Part shown: one piece after another, positions 17,796-26,419 of the stretch
Numbering within the stretch: position 1 is the stretch's first letter
How the letters are laid out: every line of letters begins with the position of its first letter
Assembly (NCBI RefSeq): GCF_014203235.1
Contig: NZ_JACHIN010000015.1
Location: 39,831-98,000, forward strand
Source of the DNA: Nonomuraea endophytica
GTDB lineage: Bacteria > Actinomycetota > Actinomycetes > Streptosporangiales > Streptosporangiaceae
Direction: 5' to 3'
DNA length: 58,170 nucleotides
The notes under the pieces: generated by a model
Database searches by the model: none
Told to the model about the DNA's origin: nothing
What the model saw: only the letters and a program-made list of their open reading frames with translations
Program-made: the position numbers and the translations under genes

Positions 17796-19145
17796 GTGAC
17801 CGATACCCCAACAAAGCGCGACATTTCATCGCCCGCCGATGTCCGCGGCATCCAGCGGCGTACCCTCGCCGTCCTGTCGATCGCCCAGATCGTCGGCGGC
17901 GTCGGTGTGGCTGTGGGCCTCGCGCTGAGTTCCGTGGTGGTCGATCAGCTCTCGGGGTCCACGGTCATCAGCGGGCTGGCCGGTACCGCCACCGTCCTCG
18001 GCGCCGCCCTGCTCGCCCTCCCCATCGCCAGAACCGCCGCCAGGAGCGGCCGCCGCGCCGGACTCTCGCTCGCCTACGTCGCCGCCACCGCCGGGTGCGC
18101 GATCTCCGTGCTGGCGATCACCATCACGTCCTGGCCGCTCCTGCTCGTCGGCCTCGTGCTGGTGGGCGGTGGCAGCGCGGGCAACCTGGCCGCCCGCTAC
18201 TCAGCCACCGACCTGTCGCCCAAGGGTCACGCCGCCCGCCACCTGTCGCTCGTGGTCTGGATGGCCACCGTCGGCTCCGTCGCGGGCCCGAACCTGGCAA
18301 AGCCCGCCGACCACGTCGGCATGTCCGCCGGTCTGGTCGCGAACGCCGGTCCCTTCGCGTTCTCCGCCCTGGCCTTCGGGCTCGCGTGGCTGGTCGTGGC
18401 GGCCGGCCTCCGCCCCGACCCACTCAAACTGGCCCGCTCACTGGCCGACCCGTCCGAGCCGGGCGAACCGGGCGCACGGGGCGAGGCGGCCGCGCAGGGC
18501 AGACCGGGCACGCAAATCAGGCCGGGCGTGCCGGGCAAACCGGACGCAGCGCCTGCCGTACGGGACAGGGCGTTGCGGGACGGCTGGCGCACTCTGCGTA
18601 CCACCCCCATGGCCAGGCGCGCGCTGGTGATGATCGCGATCAGCCACACCGCGATGGTGTCGGTCATGTCGATGACGCCGGTGAAGCTGCACCACGACGG
18701 CTCCAGCCTCGACGTCATCGGCCTGGTGATCAGCCTGCACATCGCCGGCATGTACGTGCTGTCGCCGGTCGTCGGCTGGCTGGCGGACAAGGCGGGCCGG
18801 GTGCCGGTGCTCATCCTGGGCATGTCGCTCCTGCTCGCCTCCGCCGTGCTGGCCGGGACCGCGCAGCACAGCGTCTGGCAGGTCACCACCGGCCTGGTCC
18901 TGCTGGGTCTGGGCTGGTCGTGCGGGCTGGTGGCGGGTTCGGCGCTGGTGACGGAGTCGGTGCCGCTGGACCGCCGCCCGGCCGTGCAGGGGCTGTCCGA
19001 CCTGATCATGAACGTCTGCGGCGCCACGGGCACGGTCGTCGCGGGCGCCATCGTGGGTGTTCTGTCCTACGGCATCCTGGGCCTGGTCGTCGGCGTCATG
19101 GTCACCGCGGCCGGGATCTGGCTCTACCTGACGACCCGCCGCTGA
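17796..19145 (+). CDS. MFS transporter
   Basis: A major facilitator protein of 449 residues with about 12 membrane helices in two halves, split by a Pro/Gly-rich cytoplasmic loop (about residues 215-255). The motif-A-like GWLADKAGRVPVLILG near 325 supports the family. The substrate cannot be told from sequence. Start is uncertain: GTG 17796 is chosen, GTG 17775 is in frame and equally weak in ribosome-binding sequence. It converges on the polymerase gene. Confidence 0.9.
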   Translation: MTDTPTKRDISSPADVRGIQRRTLAVLSIAQIVGGVGVAVGLALSSVVVDQLSGSTVISGLAGTATVLGAALLALPIARTAARSGRRAGLSLAYVAATAGCAISVLAITITSWPLLLVGLVLVGGGSAGNLAARYSATDLSPKGHAARHLSLVVWMATVGSVAGPNLAKPADHVGMSAGLVANAGPFAFSALAFGLAWLVVAAGLRPDPLKLARSLADPSEPGEPGARGEAAAQGRPGTQIRPGVPGKPDAAPAVRDRALRDGWRTLRTTPMARRALVMIAISHTAMVSVMSMTPVKLHHDGSSLDVIGLVISLHIAGMYVLSPVVGWLADKAGRVPVLILGMSLLLASAVLAGTAQHSVWQVTTGLVLLGLGWSCGLVAGSALVTESVPLDRRPAVQGLSDLIMNVCGATGTVVAGAIVGVLSYGILGLVVGVMVTAAGIWLYLTTRR

Positions 19146-19155
19146 CGACGCGGGC

Positions 19156-20745
19156 TCACTTGGCGTCGGAGTAGATGGGGACGGCCACCGACTCCATGGG
19201 GAAGCGCACCGGCGTCTGACCGAACAGCAGGCGGCTGGCCTCGGCGGCCGAGGCGGTCACGGCGGCCATGACCTCGTCGGCCAGCGGCTGCGGGCAGTGC
19301 ACCATCACCTCGTCGTGCTGGAAGAACACCAGCCGCGCCGCCGAGGGCAGCCGCCCGCGCAGCACCGCGAGCAGGGCCAGCGCCCATTCGGCGGCGGTGG
19401 CCTGGACGACGAAGTTGCGGGTGAAGCGGCCCCGGTCGCGGGCGGCGCGGGCGCCGTCGGGGCCGGTCACGAGGTCGCGCCAGCGCTGGGACGGCGGCGG
19501 CGAGGTACGGCCCAGCCATGAACGCACCAGCTTGCCCTCCTCCCCGGCCTTGGCCGCGTCTTCGACGAAGTGGTAGGCCTTCGGGAACCGCTGGCGCATC
19601 ACGGCCAGGAGCTTGGGCGCGTCGCCGCTGGTGCCGCCGTACATGGCGGAGAGCATGGCGAGCTTGGCCTGGTCGCGCTCGCCGCCGAACGACTTGGCCA
19701 GAGCCGAGTAGAGGTCGATCTCGCCCGCCGCCCTGGCCAGCCCGACGTCGCCCGCCATCGCGGCCAGCACGCGCGGCTCCAGCTGGGCGGCGTCGGCCAC
19801 GACGAGTGTCCAGCCGTCGTCGGCCACCACGACCTTGCGCATGACCTTCGGGATCTGCAGCGCGCCGCCGCCGCTGGTGGCCCAGCGGCCGGAGACGACG
19901 CCGCCGACGACGTATTCGGGGCGGAAGCGGCCGTCGTGGACCCACTGGTCGGCCCAGACCCAGCCGTGGAAGGAGTAGAGGCGGGCCAGTTCCTTGTAGG
20001 CCAGCAGCGGGCGTACCGAGGGATGGTCGAGTTGTTTGATCTCCTCCGAGCGGGTCGACTTGATCGCCAGGCCGGCCCCCTTGAACGCCTTGACGAGCTG
20101 CTGCACCGAGTCGGGGTTGACCGGGTGCCCGAACGCCGCCGACACCTCGTCGGCCAGCGCCTGCAGCTTGACCGGGCGCATGCCGTGGACGGGGCGGGGG
20201 CCGAGCATCTCGGTCAGCAGGGCGTCGTGGACGTCGCGCCGCCACGGCATGCCGTCGCGGGCCATCTCGGCGGCGACCAGCGCGCCGGCGGACTCGGCGG
20301 CCACCAGCAGGCGGAAGCGGCCCGGCTCCGGCAGGGCGTCGATGCGCCTGAGCTGGTCGTCGAGGACCTCGGCGAGCTCATCGGTGTCCAGTCTTCGCCG
20401 CTCCGGCTCGAACAGGGTGTCCTGCCTGGCCGCGGGGCCGTCGCCGTCGTCGGGGACCGGCAGGCCGCGCAGCCTGGCGTGGGCGGCCTCGGCCGAGCGG
20501 GCCTCGCCGTAGCGGCCCTCGTGGGCCAGCAGCAGGTTTTCGGTGAGCGTGATGTCGTGGCAGCGCGAGACGCGGCGCCCGGCCGACAGCAGCGGCGGGT
20601 AGGACTCGCGGGTGTCGGCCCACACCCATCGCGGGTGGGCGCGCTCCACCGCCTCCACCCGCTCCAGGAACGCGGCCCCGGTCTCGGCGGGGCCGCTCTC
20701 CTCGGGGAGGGTGCGGATCGCCTCCCCCGCCATCAGCGCGTACAC
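19156..20745 (-). CDS. Bifunctional 3'-5' exonuclease/DNA polymerase (actinobacterial PolA-like)
   Basis: A 529-residue family A polymerase of the short actinobacterial type. Polymerase signatures: motif A VVADAAQLEPRVLAAM (about 316-331, where PolI has DYSQIELR), motif B region around DQAKLAMLSAMYGG and motif C QHDEVMVH near 478. The N-terminal about 150 residues correspond to a 3'-5' exonuclease-like domain, but its catalytic Asp/Glu residues are not evident. Such proteins accompany, but do not replace, the main PolA; a repair role is likely. GTG start at 20745 is 21 bp after the upstream gene's stop. Confidence 0.92.
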   Translation of the reverse strand: MYALMAGEAIRTLPEESGPAETGAAFLERVEAVERAHPRWVWADTRESYPPLLSAGRRVSRCHDITLTENLLLAHEGRYGEARSAEAAHARLRGLPVPDDGDGPAARQDTLFEPERRRLDTDELAEVLDDQLRRIDALPEPGRFRLLVAAESAGALVAAEMARDGMPWRRDVHDALLTEMLGPRPVHGMRPVKLQALADEVSAAFGHPVNPDSVQQLVKAFKGAGLAIKSTRSEEIKQLDHPSVRPLLAYKELARLYSFHGWVWADQWVHDGRFRPEYVVGGVVSGRWATSGGGALQIPKVMRKVVVADDGWTLVVADAAQLEPRVLAAMAGDVGLARAAGEIDLYSALAKSFGGERDQAKLAMLSAMYGGTSGDAPKLLAVMRQRFPKAYHFVEDAAKAGEEGKLVRSWLGRTSPPPSQRWRDLVTGPDGARAARDRGRFTRNFVVQATAAEWALALLAVLRGRLPSAARLVFFQHDEVMVHCPQPLADEVMAAVTASAAEASRLLFGQTPVRFPMESVAVPIYSDAK

Positions 20746-20766
20746 GCACCCCAGAGTGCCAGGTCA

Positions 20767-22260
20767 CTACGACAATCCGATGACCACCTCGTCCTCGAGC
20801 GGCGGGTCCTGCTCGGCGGGCAGGCAGCCCGTCGCGGCGAAGCAGCGCACCGTGAGCGCTTCGGGCGTCACGGACAGGTGGAGGAACTGCTTGAAGAACG
20901 GCGGTTCGTCCCAGTCGGACAGTTCGGACAGATAGCGGTGGAACACCTTGTCGACCGGCAGCCGGAACGGCCACGGGTACGCGCCGAGTATCCGCGCCGC
21001 CCACCGCATCCGCCGGGTGATCACGGTGGTGGCGTCGAGGGCGCGGACCGGCGAGTTGCCGATCTGGTCGACCATGATGCAGGCGGCCTCGGCCGGGGTG
21101 AGGTAGAGCCACTTCATGCGCAGCCGCCGCGCGTACAGCTGGCTGTAGAACGACAGCGAATCGCCGCGCAGCGGGTAGCAGCGGAAGTCGTCCTCGTGCA
21201 CGCCTGCCACGTCCACGCGCCTGATCGTGTGCGTGGCGTGCATGAAGGCCCCGGCGCCGCCGGTGACGATGTACTGGATCACGCGGTCGCCGACGCGGAT
21301 CGGGTAGCGCTGGTAGTTGTGCACGTCACCGCCGATGGCGGCGACGTAGCGGTGCGCGGGGTCGCGGACGATGTCGTCGACGGTCCCGCCGCCCTCCAGC
21401 CGCGAGGGCTTGTAGTCGTTGCGGGTGTAGATGGGCTTGCCGGTCACGAGGATCTTCGGGCGGGGGTCGAGTGAGGTACGGCGCAGCCACTCCACCTGCT
21501 CCTTGTCGATCACGCCCTTGATGCCGGTGTCGATGCCGACGACGAGCAGGCTCCCGCTCTCGATCACCCAGTAGGGACCCGGCTGCACCGACTGCTGGTT
21601 CGGCGACCCGCGCAGCTTGCGCGCCTCGGCCAGGCGGGCCTCGTCGATCTTCTCCGGTTTGCGCCACAGCAGCCCGCGCGGCCCGCGCTCGGGCGTGGGC
21701 CGCAAAGGGGGCGCGTCACAGAAGACCCGCATGAACCCGCCGAGCCCGTCATACCAGTCGTGGTTCCCGGGAATGGCGTAGATCGGCGCGTCATAGGCCT
21801 GATACGGACGGAAGAACTTGTCTCCGTATTCGTTTCCCGAACCCGTGGGATAGATGACATCGCTGGCGATGACGGTGAACGCCGTGTCCTTGCCCAGTTT
21901 GAGCATTCCCGGCACCACGGCGTACTGCGAGGCGTCGCCCTCGCCCGGATCCCCCAGGATCAGGAACTGGAAGGAGTCGCCAACCGGCGGCGTGATCCGG
22001 TAGTCCCGTCCGACGCCACGGGCGTGCTGCGCCTCCATCCAGCGGCGGCGTACCTTGCCGGACGGATCCCCGAAGAGCCCGGCCAGGATCTCGTTGCGGG
22101 AGCGCCACAAAGTGCGTGGATGCAGCCAGGAAAACGTGTCATTGTTCGGCCGTAAATCCCTATAGGCGCCGACCTGCTGACATCGCCACCCGGCGCCTTC
22201 CTCCGATGTCCGGGACGACTGCTGCTTTCCGCGCTCCGCCGCGACTTCCACCATGACCAT
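20767..22260 (-). CDS. Metallophosphoesterase
   Basis: A 497-residue calcineurin-like phosphoesterase. Metal-binding motifs seen are LGDPGEGDAS (GDxG), IPGNHDWYDG (GNHD) and IGGDVHNYQRYP (GGDVH). There is no signal peptide, so it is probably cytoplasmic; the substrate is unknown. Start chosen at ATG 22260 (a second ATG is at 22254); a further in-frame start would run into the divergent gene's leader. It is co-directional with, and 21 bp upstream of, the polymerase gene. Confidence 0.9.
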   Translation of the reverse strand: MVMVEVAAERGKQQSSRTSEEGAGWRCQQVGAYRDLRPNNDTFSWLHPRTLWRSRNEILAGLFGDPSGKVRRRWMEAQHARGVGRDYRITPPVGDSFQFLILGDPGEGDASQYAVVPGMLKLGKDTAFTVIASDVIYPTGSGNEYGDKFFRPYQAYDAPIYAIPGNHDWYDGLGGFMRVFCDAPPLRPTPERGPRGLLWRKPEKIDEARLAEARKLRGSPNQQSVQPGPYWVIESGSLLVVGIDTGIKGVIDKEQVEWLRRTSLDPRPKILVTGKPIYTRNDYKPSRLEGGGTVDDIVRDPAHRYVAAIGGDVHNYQRYPIRVGDRVIQYIVTGGAGAFMHATHTIRRVDVAGVHEDDFRCYPLRGDSLSFYSQLYARRLRMKWLYLTPAEAACIMVDQIGNSPVRALDATTVITRRMRWAARILGAYPWPFRLPVDKVFHRYLSELSDWDEPPFFKQFLHLSVTPEALTVRCFAATGCLPAEQDPPLEDEVVIGLS

Positions 22261-22360
22261 ATCTTTGCCGCGATCTTGCGGAATCGCACCCCGAACTCTC
22301 CGTACCGCTGAGAACACGCATGGTGTACGCTCAACGGTCAACCGTACGAGGGGGGCTGGG

Positions 22361-22765
22361 ATGGCCCGTAACGGTTTCGACGATGCGATCCAGCGCGGCA
22401 CGGTGGGGGCTGAGGCCGTCGAAGGGTTGCTGGCCTACGCCCAGAGCAGGTCAGGGTGGGGCCGGGCAGGAGTGCGCAGCGCCCTGGAGGCGGTGGCCAT
22501 GAGCAGGGTCCTGGCCACCCGTGACCCGGCGGCGCACACCGGCCTGCTCGCCCGTTCCTTACGCACGGCCGCCACCATGCTGCTCAAACGCCGCCGCCCC
22601 GCGCGGGCGCTCCCCCTGGCGGAGGAAGCGGTCAGCCTGGCCCGCGCCTCGGGCGGCGCGCCGCTCGTGGTCTCCCTGGTCGCCCTCGCCGAGATACTCA
22701 ACTCCCTGCAGCGCTACGCCGAAGCCGCCGAGGCGATGACGGAGGCCGACAAGATCCGCCAGTAG
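22361..22765 (+). CDS. Small helical-repeat (TPR-like) protein
   Basis: A 134-residue protein with Ala/Leu-rich paired helices; the C-terminal part (RARALPLAEEAVSLARA; AEILNSLQRYAEAAEAM) reads like one or two tetratricopeptide repeats. Start at ATG 22361 follows a good GAGGGGGG ribosome-binding site. It is divergent from the phosphoesterase and converges on the AGPS-like gene with a 3-bp gap. Function unknown; a protein-binding role is likely from the fold. Confidence 0.8.
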   Translation: MARNGFDDAIQRGTVGAEAVEGLLAYAQSRSGWGRAGVRSALEAVAMSRVLATRDPAAHTGLLARSLRTAATMLLKRRRPARALPLAEEAVSLARASGGAPLVVSLVALAEILNSLQRYAEAAEAMTEADKIRQ

Positions 22766-22768
22766 CCG

Positions 22769-24337
22769 TCAGGCGATGAGGGCGCCGGGGTTCATGATCC
22801 CGGCCGGGTCGAGCCGGTCCTTGACCGCACGCAGGATGTCCACCCCGAGCGGCCCGATCTCCCTGGCGTAGGCGTCGCGGTGGTCGCGCCCGACGCCGTG
22901 GTGGTGCGAGATCGTCCCGCCCGCCTCCACGATCGCCGCGTTGACCTCCTCCTTGGCCCGCTCCCACTGCTCGACCGGGTCGCCGTGCTGGGCGGTGACG
23001 ACGGTGAAGTAGAGGGAGGCCCCGGTCTCGTAGACGTGCGAGATGTGGCACATGACCAGGGGCGATCCCAGGGAGCCGAGCAGCGACAGCCGTACCGCGT
23101 CGTAAAGGCGTGGCAGGTTCGCCCAGAACCCGGCCGTCTCCAGCGTCTCGACGGTGGCGCCGGCGGCGAGCAGCGAGTCGCGCAGGTACGGCGCGGAGAA
23201 GCGCCCGTGCGCCCACGCCCGCCCCGGCTCCGGGCCCAGCGGGACTCCGCCGAGCCCGGCCAGCACCTCGCCCGCCGCCTCGGCCCGCGCCCGCACGTCC
23301 GTGCCCTCGTATCCGGCGATGACCAGGCAGCCGCTGTCGCCGCCGCCGATCGCGTCGGGCTTGGCCAGGCCGATCATGGTCTCGGTCTCGTCGGACAGCC
23401 GCAGCACGGTCGGCAGCGGGCCCTGCTGGGCCAGGGTCCGCAGGGCGGCGGAGCCTTCGGCGAAGGAGGCGAAGCGCCACCCCTCGTACGCCTTCTCGGC
23501 GGGCGCCTTCCGCACCCGGAGGCGCAGGGAGGTGATGACGCCGAACGCGCCTTCCGAGCCCAGGACGAGCTGGCGGAGGTCGGGGCCGGCGGCGGACTTG
23601 GGGGCCCGGCCGAGTTCCAGCGTCCCGGCGGGGGTGGCGAGTGTCAGCCCGGCGACCATGTCGTCGAAGCGCCCGTAACCGGCCGACGCCTGGCCGCTGG
23701 AACGGGCCGCGGCGAAGCCGCCGAGCGTGGCGTACTCGAAGGACTGCGGGAAGTGTCCCAGCGTGAGCCCGTGCCCGGCCAGGAGCCGCTCGGCCTCGGG
23801 GGCGCGCACGCCGGGCTCGAACGTGGCGATCATCGACTCGGGGTCCACCGCCACCAGCCGGTCCATCCGGCCGAGGTCGAGCGCCACGACCGCGGTGAAG
23901 CCGTCGCCGGACGGTGTCAGGGCGCCGACCACCGAGGTGCCGCCGCCGAAGGGGACGACGGCGATCCTGGCCTCGGCGCACACGCGCAGCACCTCGGCCA
24001 CCTCGTCGTGGGTGGCCGGCGCGACCACGGCGTCGGGGGCGTGCGCGCCGTCGCCCGCGCGCATCCGCAGCAGGTCGGGCGTGGACTTGCCGCGCGCGTG
24101 GCGGACGCGCGCCTCGTGGCCGGTGCCGACGTGCGCGGGGCCGGTGATCTCGCCCAGCGCGTCCAGGGCGGAGCCGGGCAGGCGGGATGGCGCCAGCCGT
24201 ACCGACGAGAGGGTGGCGGCGGGCTCGGCGGGGGCGCGCACGCCGAGCAGGTCGTGCAGAAGCGTGCGGACCGCCTCGGGGAGCTCGCGCGCCTTGGCGG
24301 GATCGCCCCAACCGGACCAGAGCATGGGTTCACTCAC
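22769..24337 (-). CDS. FAD-binding oxidase, alkyl-DHAP synthase-like
   Basis: A 522-residue VAO-family flavoprotein similar to alkyldihydroxyacetonephosphate synthase. The FAD-binding PCMH region contains PFGGGTSVVGALTP near 126 and the C-terminal end has the His-rich SHHHGVGRDH near 486-495, a feature of the AGPS group. GTG start at 24337 is only 17 bp from the divergent TetR gene. The order flavoprotein / TetR / GlpD matches Rv2251-Rv2250c-Rv2249c in M. tuberculosis, pointing to glycerophospholipid or ether-lipid metabolism. Confidence 0.92.
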   Translation of the reverse strand: MSEPMLWSGWGDPAKARELPEAVRTLLHDLLGVRAPAEPAATLSSVRLAPSRLPGSALDALGEITGPAHVGTGHEARVRHARGKSTPDLLRMRAGDGAHAPDAVVAPATHDEVAEVLRVCAEARIAVVPFGGGTSVVGALTPSGDGFTAVVALDLGRMDRLVAVDPESMIATFEPGVRAPEAERLLAGHGLTLGHFPQSFEYATLGGFAAARSSGQASAGYGRFDDMVAGLTLATPAGTLELGRAPKSAAGPDLRQLVLGSEGAFGVITSLRLRVRKAPAEKAYEGWRFASFAEGSAALRTLAQQGPLPTVLRLSDETETMIGLAKPDAIGGGDSGCLVIAGYEGTDVRARAEAAGEVLAGLGGVPLGPEPGRAWAHGRFSAPYLRDSLLAAGATVETLETAGFWANLPRLYDAVRLSLLGSLGSPLVMCHISHVYETGASLYFTVVTAQHGDPVEQWERAKEEVNAAIVEAGGTISHHHGVGRDHRDAYAREIGPLGVDILRAVKDRLDPAGIMNPGALIA

Positions 24338-24346
24338 GCTCTACAC

Positions 24347-24373
24347 TGTGACACATGACGTCGATTCGTCACA
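24347..24373. promoter_or_regulatory. Nested inverted repeats at divergent TetR/flavoprotein starts
   Basis: TGTGAC (24347-24352) pairs with GTCACA (24368-24373), and inside it TGACG-TCGATT-CGTCA (24356-24371) forms a second dyad. The pair covers the 17-bp gap and the first codons of the TetR gene, so binding there would block both genes. It is a strong candidate for the TetR protein's own operator. Confidence 0.6.
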
Positions 24374-24855
24374 ATGACGCCGTCCTGGATGCGGCCCTCG
24401 AGTGCGTGATGGCCTACGGCGTGCGGCGCACGACGCTGACCGACGTGGCCCGCCGGGCGGGGGTGTCCAGGATGACCCTCTACCGGCGCTGGCCGGACGT
24501 GCGCAGCCTGGTGGGCGACCTGATGACCAGGGAGTGGGTCAGGGTGGTCGAGGGGCTGGACGTGCGCGATCCGGCAGGGGCGGTGGTCGAGGGCGTCAGG
24601 GCGCTGCGCGGGCACCCGCTCCTGCGCAAGATCGTCGAGGCCGACCCCGAGATGCTGCTGCCCTACCTGCTCCAGCGCACCGGAGCCACCCACGAGGCGG
24701 TCCTGGCCGTCCTCGAACCGGCGGTCGGCGACCGCGCGAAGGCCAGGGCGATCCTGCTGGTCGCGCAGTCGTTCCTGCTGTCCGGCCCGACCATGCTCGG
24801 CGACGACGCGCTCGACGCCGAGCTCACGACCCTCCTGGAGCGCTACCTTGCCTAG
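24355..24855 (+). CDS. TetR-family transcriptional regulator
   Basis: A 166-residue regulator with an N-terminal helix-turn-helix (TLTDVARRAGVSRMTLYRRW, about 27-46) and a short C-terminal ligand domain. It probably represses itself, glpD and the divergent flavoprotein through the dyads at 24347-24373. Its stop overlaps the glpD start, so the two are co-translated. It is short for the family (about 190-210) but not visibly truncated. Confidence 0.93.
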   Translation: MTSIRHNDAVLDAALECVMAYGVRRTTLTDVARRAGVSRMTLYRRWPDVRSLVGDLMTREWVRVVEGLDVRDPAGAVVEGVRALRGHPLLRKIVEADPEMLLPYLLQRTGATHEAVLAVLEPAVGDRAKARAILLVAQSFLLSGPTMLGDDALDAELTTLLERYLA

Positions 24856-26305
24856 ATCTTCCTCGCCTGAAGCTTCCTCCCTCAACGCCGCGCGCCGCTC
24901 GGCCGAGCTGGCCAGGACGGCGGAGGGGACCGTCGACGTCCTGGTCGTCGGACTGGGCGCGACCGGCGCCGGCGCGGCACTCGACGCCGCCTCGCGCGGA
25001 CTGTCGGTGGCCGCGATCGACGCGCACGACCTGGCCTTCGGCACCTCGCGGTGGAGCTCGAAGATGATCCACGGCGGGCTGCGCTACCTGGCCAAGGCGC
25101 AGGTGGGCGTGGCCTACGAGAGCGCCGTCGAGCGCGGCATCCTGCTCAGCCGCACCGCGCCCCACCTGGTCAGGGCCCATCCATACCTGCTGCCGCTGAA
25201 CCCCGGCGTCTCCAGGGGCCAGGAGGCGCTGGTCATGACCGGCTACCGCCTCGGCGACGGGCTGCGGGCCGCCGCGCGCACGCCGCGCCGCCTGCTGCCC
25301 GGCCCCTCCCGCCTCACGGCCGAACGCGCCCGCGCGGCCGCTCCCGTCCTGAGCGGGTACGGCCTGCGCGGCGCCCTGCTGTCCTGGGACGGACGGCTGG
25401 AGGACGACGCCCGGCTCGTGGTCGCGATCGCCCGCACGGCGGCGGCGTACGGCGCGCGGATCCTGACCCGGTGCCGGGCCCTGGAGCTGACGGCGACCGG
25501 TGCGCGGGCCCGCGACGAGCTGACCGGCGAGGAGTTCACGATCAGGGCCCGCGCGGTGATCAACGCGGCGGGCGTGTGGGCCGGGCAGCTGAACCCGGAG
25601 GTCACGCTGCGCCCCTCGCGCGGCACCCACCTGGTCCTGCGCGGCGAGACGCTGCCGGGACTGCGGGCCGGGCTGCATGTCCCGATTCCCGGGGAGAGCA
25701 ATCGTTTCGCCCTGGTCCTGCCCCAGCACGACGGCCGCGTCTACGTCGGCCTCACCGACGTGCCGCTGGACGGACCGGTCCCCGACGTGCCGGAGGCGCC
25801 CGAGGACGACATCAGGGCGTTGCTGGAGGTGCTGAACGGCATCCTTGAGGTTCCGGTGACCCGTGAGGCGGTCGCGGGCGCCTACGCGGGCCTCAGGCCG
25901 CTCCTGGCCCCCGACGGGCACACGTCGGGCCGCACGGCCGACCTGTCGCGGCGGCACGCCGTGCTGGACGCGGGCGGGTTCGTCACGGTGGTCGGGGGAA
26001 AGCTGACGACATATCGCCGCATGGCGGAGGACGCCGTCGATCGGGCGGTACGGCGGGCGAACCTGCCCGCCGGGCCGTGTGTCACCAAAGAGGTGGTTCT
26101 CGTAGGCCGGGCCGTACAGGCCTATGCCGAGGCGGAGCCCGAGCCGGTCGGCGCGGGCGTCACCAAGGGCGAGCTGCGCTTCGCGGTGGAGCACGAGGGC
26201 GCGCTCGACGAGGACGACCTCCTGGACCGCAGGACCCGCATCGGCCTGGTGCCGGAGGACCGCGCGGCGGCCCTGCCTGCCGCCCGTGACGTGCTGAAGG
26301 GTTGA
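24848..26305 (+). CDS. glpD: Glycerol-3-phosphate dehydrogenase
   Basis: A 485-residue FAD-dependent glycerol-3-phosphate dehydrogenase that oxidises G3P to DHAP at the membrane and feeds electrons to the quinone pool. Seen: Rossmann dinucleotide motif VVGLGATGAGAALDA (about 33-47), SSKMIHGGLRYL (about 70-81), and VVGGKLTTYRRMAEDAV near 383. The start is TTG 24848, overlapping the TetR stop by 8 bases after a GGAG site. DHAP produced here is a precursor for an AGPS-type enzyme, consistent with the divergent neighbour. Confidence 0.95.
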   Translation: MPRSSSPEASSLNAARRSAELARTAEGTVDVLVVGLGATGAGAALDAASRGLSVAAIDAHDLAFGTSRWSSKMIHGGLRYLAKAQVGVAYESAVERGILLSRTAPHLVRAHPYLLPLNPGVSRGQEALVMTGYRLGDGLRAAARTPRRLLPGPSRLTAERARAAAPVLSGYGLRGALLSWDGRLEDDARLVVAIARTAAAYGARILTRCRALELTATGARARDELTGEEFTIRARAVINAAGVWAGQLNPEVTLRPSRGTHLVLRGETLPGLRAGLHVPIPGESNRFALVLPQHDGRVYVGLTDVPLDGPVPDVPEAPEDDIRALLEVLNGILEVPVTREAVAGAYAGLRPLLAPDGHTSGRTADLSRRHAVLDAGGFVTVVGGKLTTYRRMAEDAVDRAVRRANLPAGPCVTKEVVLVGRAVQAYAEAEPEPVGAGVTKGELRFAVEHEGALDEDDLLDRRTRIGLVPEDRAAALPAARDVLKG

Positions 26306-26376
26306 GATCCCGGATCCGCGGGTAAGAAGATCCTTTTCATCGGCGTGTCGCCCCCGCGCCGACCCCTACCCTGGCG

Positions 26377-26395
26377 TTAGGTTAGTCTTACCTAA
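26377..26395. promoter_or_regulatory. IdeR/DtxR-type iron box
   Basis: TTAGGTTAGTCTTACCTAA matches the 19-bp actinobacterial iron box (TTAGGTTAGGCTAACCTAA) at 17 of 19 positions by eye and keeps the dyad. It ends 24 bp before the GTG of the next gene, where an iron-loaded repressor would block transcription. Confidence 0.88.
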
Positions 26396-26419
26396 ATTGC
26401 TGTCGGGGGAGGGTGGAAC

